NCBI GenBank assembly: GCA_944739405.2
Contig: OX123182.2
Location: 39,185,598-39,249,597 of the forward strand
Direction of reading: 5' to 3'
Length of the DNA stretch: 64,000 bases
DNA from: Euclidia mi
Taxonomy: Eukaryota > Arthropoda > Insecta > Lepidoptera > Erebidae
Shown here: positions 22,045 through 33,539 of the stretch, piece after piece
How positions within the stretch are numbered: position 1 is the first letter of the stretch
Layout: the number at the start of each line of letters is the position of its first letter
The notes under the pieces: generated by a model
The model's database searches: none
Seen by the model: the letters and a program-made list of their open reading frames with translations, nothing else
Told to the model about the DNA's origin: nothing
Position numbers and translations under genes: made by a program

Positions 22045-24632
22045 ATAACAGAATATACCTACATATGACCCATTTGATTTTGCCATATTGTATTATGGCA
22101 AAATCAGAATTTATTCGTGGTAAAATTAAGCAATCGACAAATATAATTAAAGAAACGTGGAGAATTATAAATAATGAAACTGGTAGAACACGACAACGAG
22201 AAAACCAATTTGAAATCAAAGATAGCAATTTATTAGTCACAGACAAATCTCAAGTTGCGCATATGTTCAATAGTTTCTTTGCAAGCATACCAATAACAAC
22301 TACTAGTTCCTTACAATCATCGTCTTTATACGCTGGAAATTTGTTGCTTAGCAGTGTACCTGAATGCAAGAGCGTGTTTAGATTCGAGCACGTCACCCCG
22401 CAAGATATATTGATCGCATTTAATTCAATTACTATTAAAAATACCGGCGACTTTTGGGGCATTTCAATTAAAATTTTAAGTACTATAGTTGAGACTGTTG
22501 CGCCTTACATATCTATAATTTTTAACCAATGTTTTGACCTAGGCGTATTTCCGGATTTGATGGAGCTAAGTAAAATCATACCTTTATTCAAATCTGGCAG
22601 TAAAAATGACATAAATAATTTTAGGCCCATCTCTATCTTGCCGGCATTTAGTAAAATATTTGAAAAGATTTTACTAAAGCAGCTACTAAGACACTTTAAT
22701 TTAAATAGTCTGCTTCACAAAGATCAATACGGATTTACTAAAGGTAGATCCACTACTGATGCGGGTGTTGCTCTCATAAAACACGTCTATAATGCTTGGG
22801 AGTCATCTAAAAATGCTATCGGAGTATTTTGTGACCTATCAAAAGCATTTGATTGCGTTCATCACGACACACTACTGCGTAAGCTCCGCCACTACGGTGT
22901 AGAGGAAACCGCACTTTGTGTTGTCGAGTCGTACCTGCAGCAGAGATTTCAGTGTGTCAATGTAAATGGGACTACATCCTCTAAATTACCTATACAGTTA
23001 GGCGTTCCACAAGGTTCAATTCTAGGTCCTTTTCTATTCCTTGTATATATTAATGACTTACCTTTTTATTAAAAAAATATCTGTGATGTCGTACTTTTTG
23101 CAGATGATACGTCACTTATTTTTAAAGTAGACAGGAATAGGAATGAATTTGATGATGTAAATAATGCACTTATACAAGTAACACAATCGTTTACAGCAAA
23201 CAACATGGTACTTAATTCTAAAAAAACTAAATGTGTTAAATTTGCCTTACCTAACGTTAGGCAACTGGGACCTAATATTATGCTAGATAGGGAGGAACTT
23301 GAGACACTTGACTCTACAGTGTTTCTAGACATTACATTAGATAATAAGTTACAATGGGGTGCACATATAGCATGTCTTGCAGGTAAGCTCAGCTCTGCAG
23401 CGTATGCTGTCAGAAAAGTTAGACAACTTACTGATGTTGACACAGCTCGTCTAGTTTATTTTAGCTATTTTCATAGTGTCATGTCTTACGGCATTTTGTT
23501 ATGGGGCAAAGCTGCGGATATTCAGAATATCTTTGTTCTACAGAAACGAGCGGTACGAGCAATATACATGCTTGGTGCTAAAGATACTCTTAGGGAACGC
23601 TTTAAGTCTATAGGAATTCTAACAGTAGCCTCGCAATTTTTATTTGCTAATATATTGTATATTAGGCAAAATATAGGTTTATTTACTACAAAAAGTGACA
23701 TACATAATATAAATACTAGCAACAGGCATAAGTTATATACCCCTTATCATCGTTTACATAAAGTTAACAATTCTTTTGTAGGGCTAGGTATTCGTATTTA
23801 CAATAAAATACCAATTAGTCTCTTAGAATTACCACTTAATACGTTTAAAAGTAAAATAAAAGACTGCCTTATTAGGAAAGGTTATTATACTGTTAATGAT
23901 TATTTTAGTGATAAGGATAGATGGTCACTTACACTAGACAATTCATGATCTACTACTTATTTAGAATTTATATAGATACTTAGCATTTTTCAGTTTATTA
24001 TTATTTAACATGTCTAGTTCTTTTAAATTATTGTTCGTTTATTATAATTAGGTCATTCCACTTACTACATTTACATTTGCATTGTTGTTCCACTAATTGT
24101 ATTACAATTTACTGTACTGTAAGATGTAGATAACTCGTTATTATGGTCTGTGAACTAACGTTTTTGTGATTTTGTGTATTCATATATCGTCACTTCTGTA
24201 ACATACATTTCCACCATAGTCCTGAACATGGTCACGAGTTGTATACATTATAAGTCGTAAGTGGATGCTCCTGTTCCACAATATTCGCAATTCGCATTGG
24301 AAGGCTAACTAAAACACATAATTTAGTAACTGCATTAATGACTTAAGTATTACGTCTGTAACTATTACTATTTACAATTCATTTAGTACAATGTGTGACA
24401 GTTGCAGCTCCTTACAAAAATAAAAATATGTACCATAATATTGGCGATTTAAAAGAGTGGCCTCGAGTTTTATTGCCCGTTCTTTCTCGTGGCTCTACCT
24501 ATTGCTTTGCGAACGAGGCAGTAAATGTAAATGTAGAAGCATTAAGTAATTTAATTTTAAAATTGACGTTCATAAGCGTCACCTTGTGACCTAGATGAAT
24601 AAATGATTTTGATTTTGACTTTGACTTTGACA
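22045..24632 (+). mobile_element. 5'-truncated CR1/jockey-like element, second family
   Basis: A near-complete reverse transcriptase frame is followed by ~650 bp of 3'UTR. It ends AATAAATGATTTTGATTTTG and (ACTTTG)n at 24631, a short tandem tail instead of poly(A). The endonuclease region is missing, so the 5' end was truncated. The part at 24455-24545 is similar to the LTR segment at 650-742 on the minus strand. No target duplication was evident. Confidence 0.85.
22065..23948 (+). pseudogene. Reverse transcriptase of non-LTR element, one in-frame stop
   Basis: A single frame of 628 codons is broken only by TAA at 23070-23072, just after motif B; the frame is unchanged on both sides. RT motifs in order: NNFRPISILPAFSKIFEKIL, DQYGFTKGRSTTDA, motif A VFCDLSKAFDCVHHDTLL, motif B LGVPQGSILGPFLFLVYIND, then after the stop the catalytic VVLFADDTSL. 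The C-terminal part includes VMSYGILLWG and LQKRAVRAIYMLGA. The N-terminal ~90 residues correspond to the linker between endonuclease and RT. One T-to-A type change would explain the stop, so decay is slight. The first ATG is only the truncation point and not a real start. Confidence 0.88.
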
Positions 24633-24886
24633 GGTGCTTCGAAAAGGTAAGCAAGGTCTCTTTGTCTACAAAGTCAGTAGGAATTTGCGTTTTAGTTGTA
24701 ATTATATCCTCAAACTTATATATTTACGTAAAAGTTTTTGTGGTTACACAGTATAACTAAGCCTGTAAATGTTTTGTTCCAGATGATGGAAATCATTTAA
24801 AACATATGGCAATATGGACCCATTTCCTATCTATGACTACACAAGCGCTTAGAGCGGCAGCTTCATTGTTGATTTATGATTTTTTT
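24633..24886. other. No gene seen
   Basis: Short unique stretch between two insertions. Confidence 0.4.
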
Positions 24887-24893
24887 TTATTTA

Positions 24894-25173
24894 TAGACTC
24901 ACGCCTGTATCCCCGAAGGGTTAGAGCGAGGTATAATAATACACCCACATTTCGCCATGAATTTTTAGGTCCCACGTAATAGGGGGCGAGCCTATTGCCT
25001 TTACCGGGCACATCACCAGAATCCATGCTACTACTGAGAATTCAGGAAAAACCCAGTAACAGTTTTGCCCGACCCGGGAATCGAACCCGAGACCTCCGAT
25101 CAGTAGTCGCATACACTATCAGTGGATAGTGTAAGCGAACAGACCGTGGTCCAGTGGGACCACGCAGGCAGTC
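24894..25173 (-). mobile_element. tRNA-derived SINE, family 1, rearranged head
   Basis: Minus strand: box B GGTTCGATTCCCGGGTCGGG, body and tail as at 63207-63459. The head contains an extra palindromic piece, ACACTATCAGTGGATAGTGT, and a second GACCGTGGTCCAGTGG, as if the head had been partly duplicated and inverted. Confidence 0.85.
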
Positions 25174-26289
25174 TTTGTGTACTGTGTGTATGTTCAATCT
25201 TCACACGAGACAACACTGTGTGTTCCACATTATTGTGATTTCACATTATTATGACACTTCTGGGTGCCTTTTATCTGTTCACTGGATGTATCTAAGGCGG
25301 TCGCAATATAAGATTACGCCAAGTGTCAAAGCTGTTTAAGATTGAATAAATCCAGAAAAATGGACTGAAAAAGCCGAAATTAATGTGTTTTCAATAAATA
25401 ATATTTCGCACGTAAGAGGGTGCTATTTACGCGTACATGGTAACACAAATGATTAAAAACATAGTTACATAATATGAAGTGCAACATGTAGAGGCATAGA
25501 TAACATTATATTTTAGTAGATATTCTGAAATCAGTTATACCAACCGGTGAAAATATGTTATAAATGGATTAAATGTTTTACGCCATCTATAATAATATTT
25601 CACCGTACAGTTGTCTATTTGCAAGCTCTTGATAAGTTGCAATAAACCGTCTTCAAAATTGTGTCACATTAAATGTCAATCTAGGAGTTTGTTGCCACAG
25701 GACCTCTAATTTATTTTTATCTATTTACTTCCTTTCATCTCATCTTAAACATTACCGCTTTAGCCAACGTCGAGCTCGTTTTTGAAATGTATCTGACAGC
25801 CAGATTAATAAATAAAATATTACACCGTTTCAATGATTAATTTAGTAAACCATTTATACAAGCTGCTTCGTGGGGTAGCGACTTGTAATAAATATATAAA
25901 GTTAGCAGCTTTAAACCACCCGCGCGCTGCTAAACTAACGTGATAAGATCCAGCATTTAAATGAAGTGACATCAGTGACACGGATTAACGTGCCCTTTAG
26001 CTGCAACGAAGTGATGTGGTCTTTGATGGATAGTTTGTTGGCCGGCGCTCAAGTCGCTTCAAATCAATTACTCTATCGATCACTTGCTAGGCCATTAGAG
26101 CAATCGGCTACGTCACACGAAGACCTCTCTCTTGAGATTTTCTGCATAGACGCACAGTGAAAACAAGTCTGGATTTATAAAGATAATAGTGATAAAGTAT
26201 ACATATAACAAGTCTCTCACCAAAAAAAAACATAGTTTTAAAAACAACGTGTTAAAAAAATCATCAAAATCTATTAAAGTAAACAAATT
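25174..26289. other. Mostly unique DNA, no supported gene
   Basis: Positions 25900-26160 are richer in G+C and contain a 64-codon frame without a domain. It could be an untranslated or regulatory region. Nothing else recognised. Confidence 0.35.
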
Positions 26290-26790
26290 TAAAGTTTTGA
26301 ACAGAGTCTCGCAGTGCTGACAACCTGGTCGAGTTTAACGCCAAAAAACACAGGCGTGCATTCTCAGTAAAAGTGTCTCCATTCCTTTCCCAACCCTCTC
26401 TTCTAGACACTCCACTACCATTACAAGACAGTCTCATTATCCTTGGTATGGACATACGCCATAATCTCAATCAACTACATCGCGGGTGTCATTTAAACAT
26501 CATCCCGTAATCTCGGGGTCCTGAACAGAGTGAGGAGGTTTTTCACGCCGGAGCAGTTGTGTCTGCTATACTAGAATCAGGTTCGGTCTTGCGTCGAATA
26601 CTACTCTCAACTCTGGAATGGCTCTACTCAGTACCTATTGGATGTCCTCGACGGGTTGCAGCGGCGTGCTGTCCGTATTATTGGGGATCCTTAGGCTTAT
26701 AGGACCCTTGCGTCATAGCTATTTTTTATCGCCTTTATCACGTTGAGTGCTCTCAAGAACTCTATTTGACGACTAATCGTACTAGCGCAG
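26290..26790 (+). pseudogene. Eroded non-LTR reverse transcriptase fragment
   Basis: Reading across frame breaks gives ADNLVEFNAKKHRRAFSV, then LIILGMDIRHNLNQ. After a shift near 26510 it reads VLNRVRRFFTPEQLCLLY, VRSCVEYYSQLWNGSTQYLL and LQRRAVRIIGDP. These are the fingers-to-thumb and post-RT segments common to jockey-type proteins. The palm is lost and several stops follow, so this is an old fragment. It differs from the other RT families in the window. Confidence 0.75.
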
Positions 26791-27355
26791 CACGCAGGCG
26801 CAAGCAGCGCCAATGACTTTCAGTGTCTAGTTATTATATAGCCAATCAACAACAGCCAGTCCGGGCATCTTACCAATGAACAATCAGTAGTACTCTAATG
26901 CTATTGGCTGCTAATGGGCATTTGCATAGACTATTTACATCGCAGAAGAGATGTTTTCTGTCTACAATATTTCATCAGCATAATAAAAATAGTATTTTTA
27001 TGGAAATAAAAAGCTATTAATTGCTGTGGTTTTATTTAAGTAAAATAGTAGAAACTATACACATAATCAGTTGTTTTTATTACAAAATAGAAAAATGTAT
27101 TCTTGGCGTAAGCGTAAGTTTAAGACCGAACTCAGGAACGAATATTTCAAATTTTTTAAACCTTAAATTTATCTTAATATGAGAATTGCTTGAAGATATA
27201 TAAAAATAAGTATCTTAATATACAAGGCAGCATTGTTTGTCACTCTGTAAAGATGGCCTAGCTGACCACATAGCTCCAAACCGACACAGTCATGTGGCAG
27301 ATAGCACTATGCGCTACCATAAGGCAACCAACTATTAGAAAAAATAATTTCTATG
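26791..27355. other. AT-rich, no gene seen
   Basis: Nothing recognised. Confidence 0.45.
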
Positions 27356-27432
27356 ACGAAGTGGTCTGAGTAGCTTAGTCAGTACAGTATCAACATGGTT
27401 CGCGGTCGCGGGTTGAAGTCCTGCCTCAGGAA
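27356..27432 (+). mobile_element. tRNA-like SINE head
   Basis: GTGGTCTGAGTAGCTTAGTC then CGCGGTCGCGGGTTGAAGTC has box A and a damaged box B (GGTTGAAGTCC). There is no complete tRNA fold. Confidence 0.45.
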
Positions 27433-27454
27433 TTTATTTTTATAGCTTTATATA

Positions 27455-27648
27455 AAATGCCTTCGTAGTCTAGTGGATAGCGTATGCGACTGCCGATCGT
27501 TCGATTCCCGGGTCGGGCAAAAGTATTACTGGTTTTTGCCAAATTCTCAGTAACAACAAAAACCTAAAAATTAATGGCGAAATCTGGGTGTAATATTACA
27601 CCCCTGCCTACCCCTTCGGGGATACAGGCGTGAGTCTACAAAAATAAT
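27455..27648 (+). mobile_element. tRNA-derived SINE, family 1, internally deleted
   Basis: Head CTTCGTAGTCTAGTGGATAG, box B GTTCGATTCCCGGGTCGGG, tail CCTTCGGGGATACAGGCGTG. About 55 bp of the body (the CTCGCCCCCTATTACG block) are missing. Confidence 0.88.
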
Positions 27649-29466
27649 ATAAATTTGCAATCCAATTTCCTCTATAGCAAGAAATGCTCAAAAATTTATT
27701 TTAATACCTATTCAATTACCGGCAAACACAATAAATCTTGTGGGTTTTTGTCTCTTGGTCATATAATGAAAATCAGGATCTGTTTTGGCCTTATGGTTCA
27801 ATATTATTTTTGCGTATTTCCTATAACTACAAATGTGTACTATAATGAAGTGTTGAAAGTATGTGTCACAATTATTTTATTTGAAATATTCGTTAATATA
27901 GTTATTACGATAACAAAAAATAAAAATAACTCAGAATTCGTTTTATACATTATCAAATTGGTTTTATAACATTAGTTAAACTAAAACACTCTTAAAACCT
28001 CAGACTTCTAGTCTAGTCATCCTTCACGAAGTCTGGTCTGAGTTATATAATCTAAGTGTTAAGTGTGTGTTGTAGGTAAAAAACCTACAATCACAAATCA
28101 AATCTAACTTGCAACTTATGTCTGCATAGTAGTTAGTCTATGATCGTAAATGACGTCACATAAAAATAAAGAAATACATTTTAATGTGATATTATGACAC
28201 CTTTCACTCTTTTTTTACATAAATAATAAATCATATTGACTAATTGACTAACGTTACGACTCTCTCGAGCCAGAATTAAAATAAATAAACGAGTTTTGAG
28301 TAATGTCAAATGTGTTTCTCGCCTTTAAAGATCATTTTGTGTCTGCTTTATCTGGCAAGGGGCAGCGCTAAATATAAACAATATCAAACTTTGACATTTT
28401 TTTAGGTGAACAGACTTAGTCTAGAACTTGGGCGCAATGTTACAAATCTAATGGCTCCGGGCGATCAGCCTAGGCATGTCTGCAAGAAAATTAAATTATC
28501 GCAAATCAGGCGGGGTATCAAATAATATCTTATCTTCTATGTTTTATGTATTTGAAGACATTATACTCTTATGCTTTGCATTATCATTTGCCGTATAACA
28601 AAAAAATACAAAATTTTAATTTGAAACTTTCAGCGTTTTTCTATATTTTCTTATAGCTGGATCCTTTAAAATAATGGTAGAGAAAACCGCGTGCCCTTTG
28701 CTCAACATTGGAAAGAAAATTTTGCAGGCGCAAGTGATTTGAACAAAATATCTAACTTTCTTGCTTCTAGTGTTCGTGTAACTATCTCGATAAAACGCTT
28801 TATAATGTCTTTACTTAAACCATTTATATGCACGTGGGTACTGTAATTTTTTAAGATATTGAACAGCCAAATATAAATGATTCTACTGGGTTCAGTTTGT
28901 ACCTCCAAACAATCTGAACATCCGTTTCAAAATAAATATTTATCCCCTAACAATTGGTACAAATACATCCATTAAATCTGGGATTAGAATCGTCACAAAA
29001 AGGGTCTAATGCGTTCAAACGTAAATGCCTGGTCTTCTACAGAACTTATATTTTATATAATTGTATTATTGAGCGTGAACACTCCTAGTTATAAATATCT
29101 TTATTGTGTATCAAAATATGAGTATACCTTTATCCTTTTTGCTACATTAAGTTATCAGTAAGTATATGCAGTTGACACACCGAAAGAACTTTGATGAGAG
29201 AGTCAATCTATGTTTTCACATAGTTTCTACACTAAACATTTCCTAGTCTTACAACACGTAAATTACAAAATATTAAATATAAACTACATTAACATAACGT
29301 GACTTTATAACATTTTCCGACTACTAGACATGGTATACGTATTGCAGTGCAAAGTAATATTGAAAGTAGGTACTTAAATTTATTTCTACAATAATGATAT
29401 ATGTACGACCCAAATGTTAATGATTTTGTTTCTTCTAAACCAGTAGTTCAGTCAATTTAGGGGTTG
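27649..29466. other. AT-rich, no supported gene
   Basis: No repeat or domain recognised. A small hairpin (TAGGTAAAAAACCTACAA near 28074) is the only structure noted. The frame at 27655-27969 is hydrophobic and AT-driven. Confidence 0.4.
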
Positions 29467-31107
29467 ACCTCGGAAAATCGACATACCCACATATGACATA
29501 TTACCACGTAAAAACTTGTATTTTGGCATCCTAAAACTGTTCTCAAAAGTCCCATAAAATTGGATATCCGCAAGTTTTAAATTCAGGGGTCAAAGGTCAC
29601 AAAAATCGATTTATTTTACATTTTTGGCAAATATCTTTGTTTTGTATAGGTTTTACGCTATTTGTATCTATTATCAATATTGTAGAAAATAAAATTTTCT
29701 ACAAATTTTCTATTCAAAAATTTTTTATACCTTGAACTGTTTTCGAGATAGAGGGCGTAGAGCGCGCAGTCAGAGAATTATCTAAGGTCAACTGGTAGTC
29801 TCGATCAAAAACTCGTAACTACTACTACTCGGTTATAAATTATTGCTAAACATATAATTATAATTTTTTATTAACTTTTACATTAAATTAATTTTTTTTT
29901 GGTTAATTATCTATTTTTAATTAAGGGTCAATGTATTTAATAACACTTACCTAGCCATGTAATTAAGAAATTTTCGAGGAAAATACCAAAATTGTATTTT
30001 AATTCTAATCTAATTTATACTAATGACTTTCTATATAAATAAAGGAGAAAAGAAATCAATTATTAATTAATGTTTTATCAAACGTCATTTCATAGATTTA
30101 TTATAGTCAAAATTAATAAACATTTCGTGATCAAGTTCTAATTTTAATTCTCTTCTTCTTCTTCATCATCGTCGTCATCGTCCTTCTGCTGCAGAATTTC
30201 CTCTTCATTACCGTCTTCAACGACATTTGTCCCCAAGTCATTCATGATTTCTGGGTCAAAGGTTGTATCATCATTAATATCGGTCTGATATCGTACAGCA
30301 TCGAGACAAGCTTGTTCATTACACTGGCCGCAAGCTAAAGAGCACTATAACCCCGCTTTCCTGCATCCACATCTTGAGCCACGCCCACTTTTGCAGTTAC
30401 AGAAATATTGTATTAAGTAATTCATCTGGAGAAGGTGGTAAAATAGTCATGATAGGTTCCAGGAATCCATTAGGCATAGTCCAACCCCATCCTTGAGGTT
30501 CTAAATCATGCCCTAACCAAGTAGATTGAAATTTCGGTGAACTGCTCCACTCATTGGTGGAATATTTGATAACGGCACAGGTTTATTCGATTTTGTCAGC
30601 TTGACGTATAGTGCATAACGGAGATGATCGATACTATCCACATTTTTCAATTATATACCGAAAGAGATTATGCGTGTTATTGAATTGATAAATTTAAGAA
30701 TAATTATAAAGAAAGATTGAATTTAAACTAAAAGTTAATCTATTTAGCAATAAATTATAATCTTAATATTACGAGTTTTTGATCGAGACTAACAGTTGAC
30801 CTGAGATAATTCTCTGACCGCGCGCTCTACGCTCTCTATCTCGAAAACAGTTCAAGGTATAAAAAAATGTTAAAGAAAAAAGTTGTTGAAAATTGATAAG
30901 AAATATTGATAAGAAATACAAATAGCGTAAAACCCGTAGAAAATGAGATATTTGCAAAAAATGAAAAAAAACGATTATTGTGACATTTGACCCCTGAATT
31001 TAAAACTTGCGGACATCCAATTATATGTGACTTTTGAGTACAGTTTTAGGATGCCAAAATACAAGTTTTTACGTGGTAATATACTGGGTATGTCGATTTT
31101 CCGAGGT
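29467..31107. mobile_element. DNA-transposon-like element with ~340-bp terminal inverted repeats
   Basis: The arms 29467-29818 and 30771-31107 are inverted copies, with several small indels. They start ACCTCGGAAAATCGACATAC and the inner ends read ATCAAAAACTCGTA. The possible target duplication is only TTG on each side. The ~950-bp interior contains a decayed frame on the minus strand with a cysteine-rich end and an acidic tail. No transposase motif is visible. The family is unknown to me. Confidence 0.8.
30148..30640 (-). pseudogene. Decayed ORF with cysteine-rich C-terminus and acidic tail
   Basis: On the minus strand one frame reads WSSSPKFQSTWLGHDLEP, GWGWTMPNGFLEPI and ILPPSPDELLNTIF. 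A shift near 30400 leads to NCKSGRGSRCGCRKAG, then CSLACGQCNEQACLDA, and finally an acidic stretch (VVEDGNEEEILQQKDD followed by eight or more D/E). CxC...CxCRKAGL...C...C..C is a metal-binding-like pattern reminiscent of tesmin/CXC modules. I have seen similar endings on uncharacterised insect proteins associated with mobile DNA. In-frame stops (for example after AGL) make it non-functional. The start is not definable. Confidence 0.6.
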
Positions 31108-31133
31108 TTGTACCTAATTTTGCCTAAGGAGGA

Positions 31134-32043
31134 TGGGCAGATTGGGACCACCTTCCAATAGCATTAAGATTTATGTCATTGGATAGGTCTTTTTAATAGA
31201 AACAACTTTTATTATGACGGCTTTATTGTCACAGTTGTCCGTTCCAAGATATATGACATACAAGTTTCGATAAAAATATGTTAAAAAAGCGTTATTTTTA
31301 TGCTGCTTAGTACTTTTATTACCATCCGCGTGGTGACGGATTAAGAATACGGAATTTCACCAACCCATATCATCCCATGGGTATCGTAAGAGCCGACAGA
31401 GGGAGCATATTATGCAGAGAACAGCACTGTAAGAGAAGGAAAACTTGATACAAACCGTATACCAACCCGTTTGGCCAGAGTGGTATAGTAGACCAATTCC
31501 TCCTTTCAAAGGAGAGGCCTAGTCCAGCAGTGAACTTTTAAAGGCTGATGATGATGAGTACTTTTATTTTATTATTATGCTTTAATTTGCAAACTGACTT
31601 ATCTTCGCGTCTGCCCAAGCGATTGGTACGGTGCGGGGTGCAACTTAAATATGAAAAAATATTAAAGATATAAATCTAAACTTAAAATATATACTTATGT
31701 CCTAATTCTATAACTACTACCGCACGGCGGGCGTCGCTCGGCGCAGCTCCAAGTAACCGGTTTGGAGGGGAGGGTGGGCACCCCGCACTGTTCCTAAGCG
31801 CTTGGGCAGGCACGAGGACGAGTCAGTTTGCAAAATAAAGCATTATATAGTACTAAGCACTATAATAATCGCTTTTTTTCAACATACTTTTATCGAAACT
31901 TGTATGTCGTATATCTTGGAACGGACAACTGTTACAACAAAAGTGTCATAAAAAAAGTTGTTTCTATTAAAAATGCCTATCCAATGACATACACCTTATT
32001 ACTATTGGAGGGTGGTCCCAGGTCCCATACATTTTTGCCCATT
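31134..32043. mobile_element. Fold-back element with long inverted arms, interrupted by a SINE
   Basis: The left arm 31134-31649 (without the SINE at 31321-31556) and right arm 31765-32043 are inverted copies. Examples: ATGTCATTGGATAGG against CCTATCCAATGACAT, and GCAAACTGAC against GTCAGTTTGC. The loop of ~115 bp includes the GC-rich CACGGCGGGCGTCGCTCGG. It carries no coding frame of note. It directly follows the preceding inverted-repeat element. Confidence 0.8.
31321..31556 (+). mobile_element. SINE, family 4, with 12-bp target duplication
   Basis: AGTACTTTTATT flanks both sides (31309-31320 and 31557-31568). The element starts GCGTGGTGACGGATTAAGAA and ends CAGTGAACTTTTAAAGGC plus (TGA)n. 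It inserted into one arm of the fold-back element, so it is younger. Confidence 0.92.
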
Positions 32044-32067
32044 GTCTTTTGACTGGACTAAAAGAAA

Positions 32068-32159
32068 CCGTCCGTGTGGTGACGGATTAAGAATACGGAA
32101 TGTCACCCCCCCCCATATCATCCCATGGGTGTCGTAAGAACCGACAGAGGGAGCATATT
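32068..32159 (+). mobile_element. SINE, family 4, 5' fragment
   Basis: CGTGTGGTGACGGATTAAGA to GGGAGCATATTA; it stops where the tail of another element begins at 32160. Confidence 0.85.
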
Positions 32160-32480
32160 ATAATAATAATAATAATTTATTTATTTCAGAAATTACATTG
32201 TATATGGTACACATAAAATACACGGCATGAAACAGTCCATAATGTTACTGATACTGTGTGTGGGTGGTAGGTACAATTATAGTGGATCCAACTTTAGGAT
32301 ATCCTCCGTCTGTGCATAAGTTTTAGCCATAAGCCAATTCGACGCAACTCTTCTGCATTGGGGTCTTAGTAGTGGGTAAATATTACAGCTTTTGTTTATG
32401 GTGTATAGATGACTAACAATGACATTGAAATGTCGTGCTGCTAATGTTATTCTATAGCGAGGAGTACGGCAGATTTTAAT
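32160..32480 (-). mobile_element. 3' end of a non-LTR-like element
   Basis: On the minus strand a 3'UTR (TGCCGTGTATTTTATGTGT) ends in AATAAATAAATTATTATT and a (TAA)n run. The run abuts the truncated SINE. The preceding frame (see next entry) is the C-terminus of an unknown element protein. Confidence 0.55.
32277..32475 (-). pseudogene. C-terminal fragment of a retroelement-like protein
   Basis: Minus-strand frame ending at TAA 32277-32279: CRTPRYRITLAARHFNV, LLRPQCRRVASNWLMAKT, YAQTEDILKLDPL. It is open from about 32475 to the stop, followed directly by the 3'UTR and tail of the element. I cannot assign a domain. Confidence 0.5.
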
Positions 32481-32554
32481 TCAATCAATATTAAATAATA
32501 ATAATAAATAATAATAATTTACACTTAGCTACTTGATTAAACATTACAGCAGAG

Positions 32555-32832
32555 CCTACGATAGCCTAGTGGAAAGACTCATAGCTACTGCTACGCAGAG
32601 CGTCACGAGTTCAAACCAAACCCAAATTATCGCTTGCTCAGCAGTAAAGGAACGTGGAAGGAACACATGGTGAGGAAACCTGATTGAGTTTCCCATCATC
32701 TTCTCGAGAGAGATGTGAATTCTATCAATCCGCACTTGGCCAACGTGGTAGATTATGCCCCGACTTTTCTCATGATGGGAAGAAGTCTGCGCCCAGCAGT
32801 GGGACAGATTTTAAAAACGGCCGATGATGAAG
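32555..32832 (+). mobile_element. tRNA-derived SINE, family 3, diverged
   Basis: Head CGATAGCCTAGTGGAAAGAC, damaged box B (GAGTTCAAACC), body ATGGTGAGGAAACCTGATTG and CCGCACTTGGCCAACGTGG, tail CCAGCAGTGGGACAG and GGCCGATGATGAAG. Confidence 0.85.
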
Positions 32833-33390
32833 AATTACTTTGAAGAAACACATCACATGACAGTTTAGTAGTTAACTTGCCAATCCTATGCATAATAATT
32901 ATGTGTTCTTGTGTACCGTGTGGGTGATGCGAGCGGCTGGTCTATACCATGCCGAAACGTCTGACAAATGAAAAGTATTTCACCTTACCTTTTCATATAC
33001 CTAATGACGCGATCTCCAATAACACACATATCGGTATACTAAACCCTTATCCAATTGACACTCAAAGAAGGATAATAGCAATTTATTTGTGCCACAAATC
33101 GCACTCTTCCAGTAATTTCGATTCAGACCTAAGATATAGGTATTGGAATATTTCACGTTGTAAGCGATATTGAAAGTTGCGGCCACAGTTTAAATCAGGA
33201 ATGTTGGTTGTTAAGTGGAGCATCGCAACATTTCAATAGCTCTTCAGATAAATGGAATGTTTTGTTCTGTATTGTGCTATCAATATTTAACTGATTTGGT
33301 GAACATATTTGATTTGTATTTATTGCTTCAATAAAACTTCTCGAAGGCGTTTTATGTAGTGGTCCGAGAACTGGCATCAATTTTGGGTAG
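32833..33390. other. No supported gene
   Basis: Overlapping short frames on both strands (32949-33380) have no domain; no repeat recognised. Confidence 0.4.
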
Positions 33391-33404
33391 GTATTTGAAC
33401 ATGT

Positions 33405-33510
33405 AGGAATTTTTCTTATAGATCCGATTTGTCATTCTGTCTTCACTCATTCGCTCCACGTGTCCAAACCACTTCAGCATTCCTTTCTCAATCCTAGTCA
33501 CGACATCTTA
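33405..33510 (-). pseudogene. RTE-type protein fragment
   Basis: The minus strand reads DVVTRIEKGMLKWFGHVERM then SEDRMTNRIYKKN without a stop. It matches the post-RT segment (MLRWxGHVxRMxxxR) seen in the RTE copy at 15371-15694 and in related elements. About 35 codons survive, with no ends recognisable. Confidence 0.75.
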
Positions 33511-33539
33511 TTTCAGACCACTGTTCTCTCGTATGGTAT

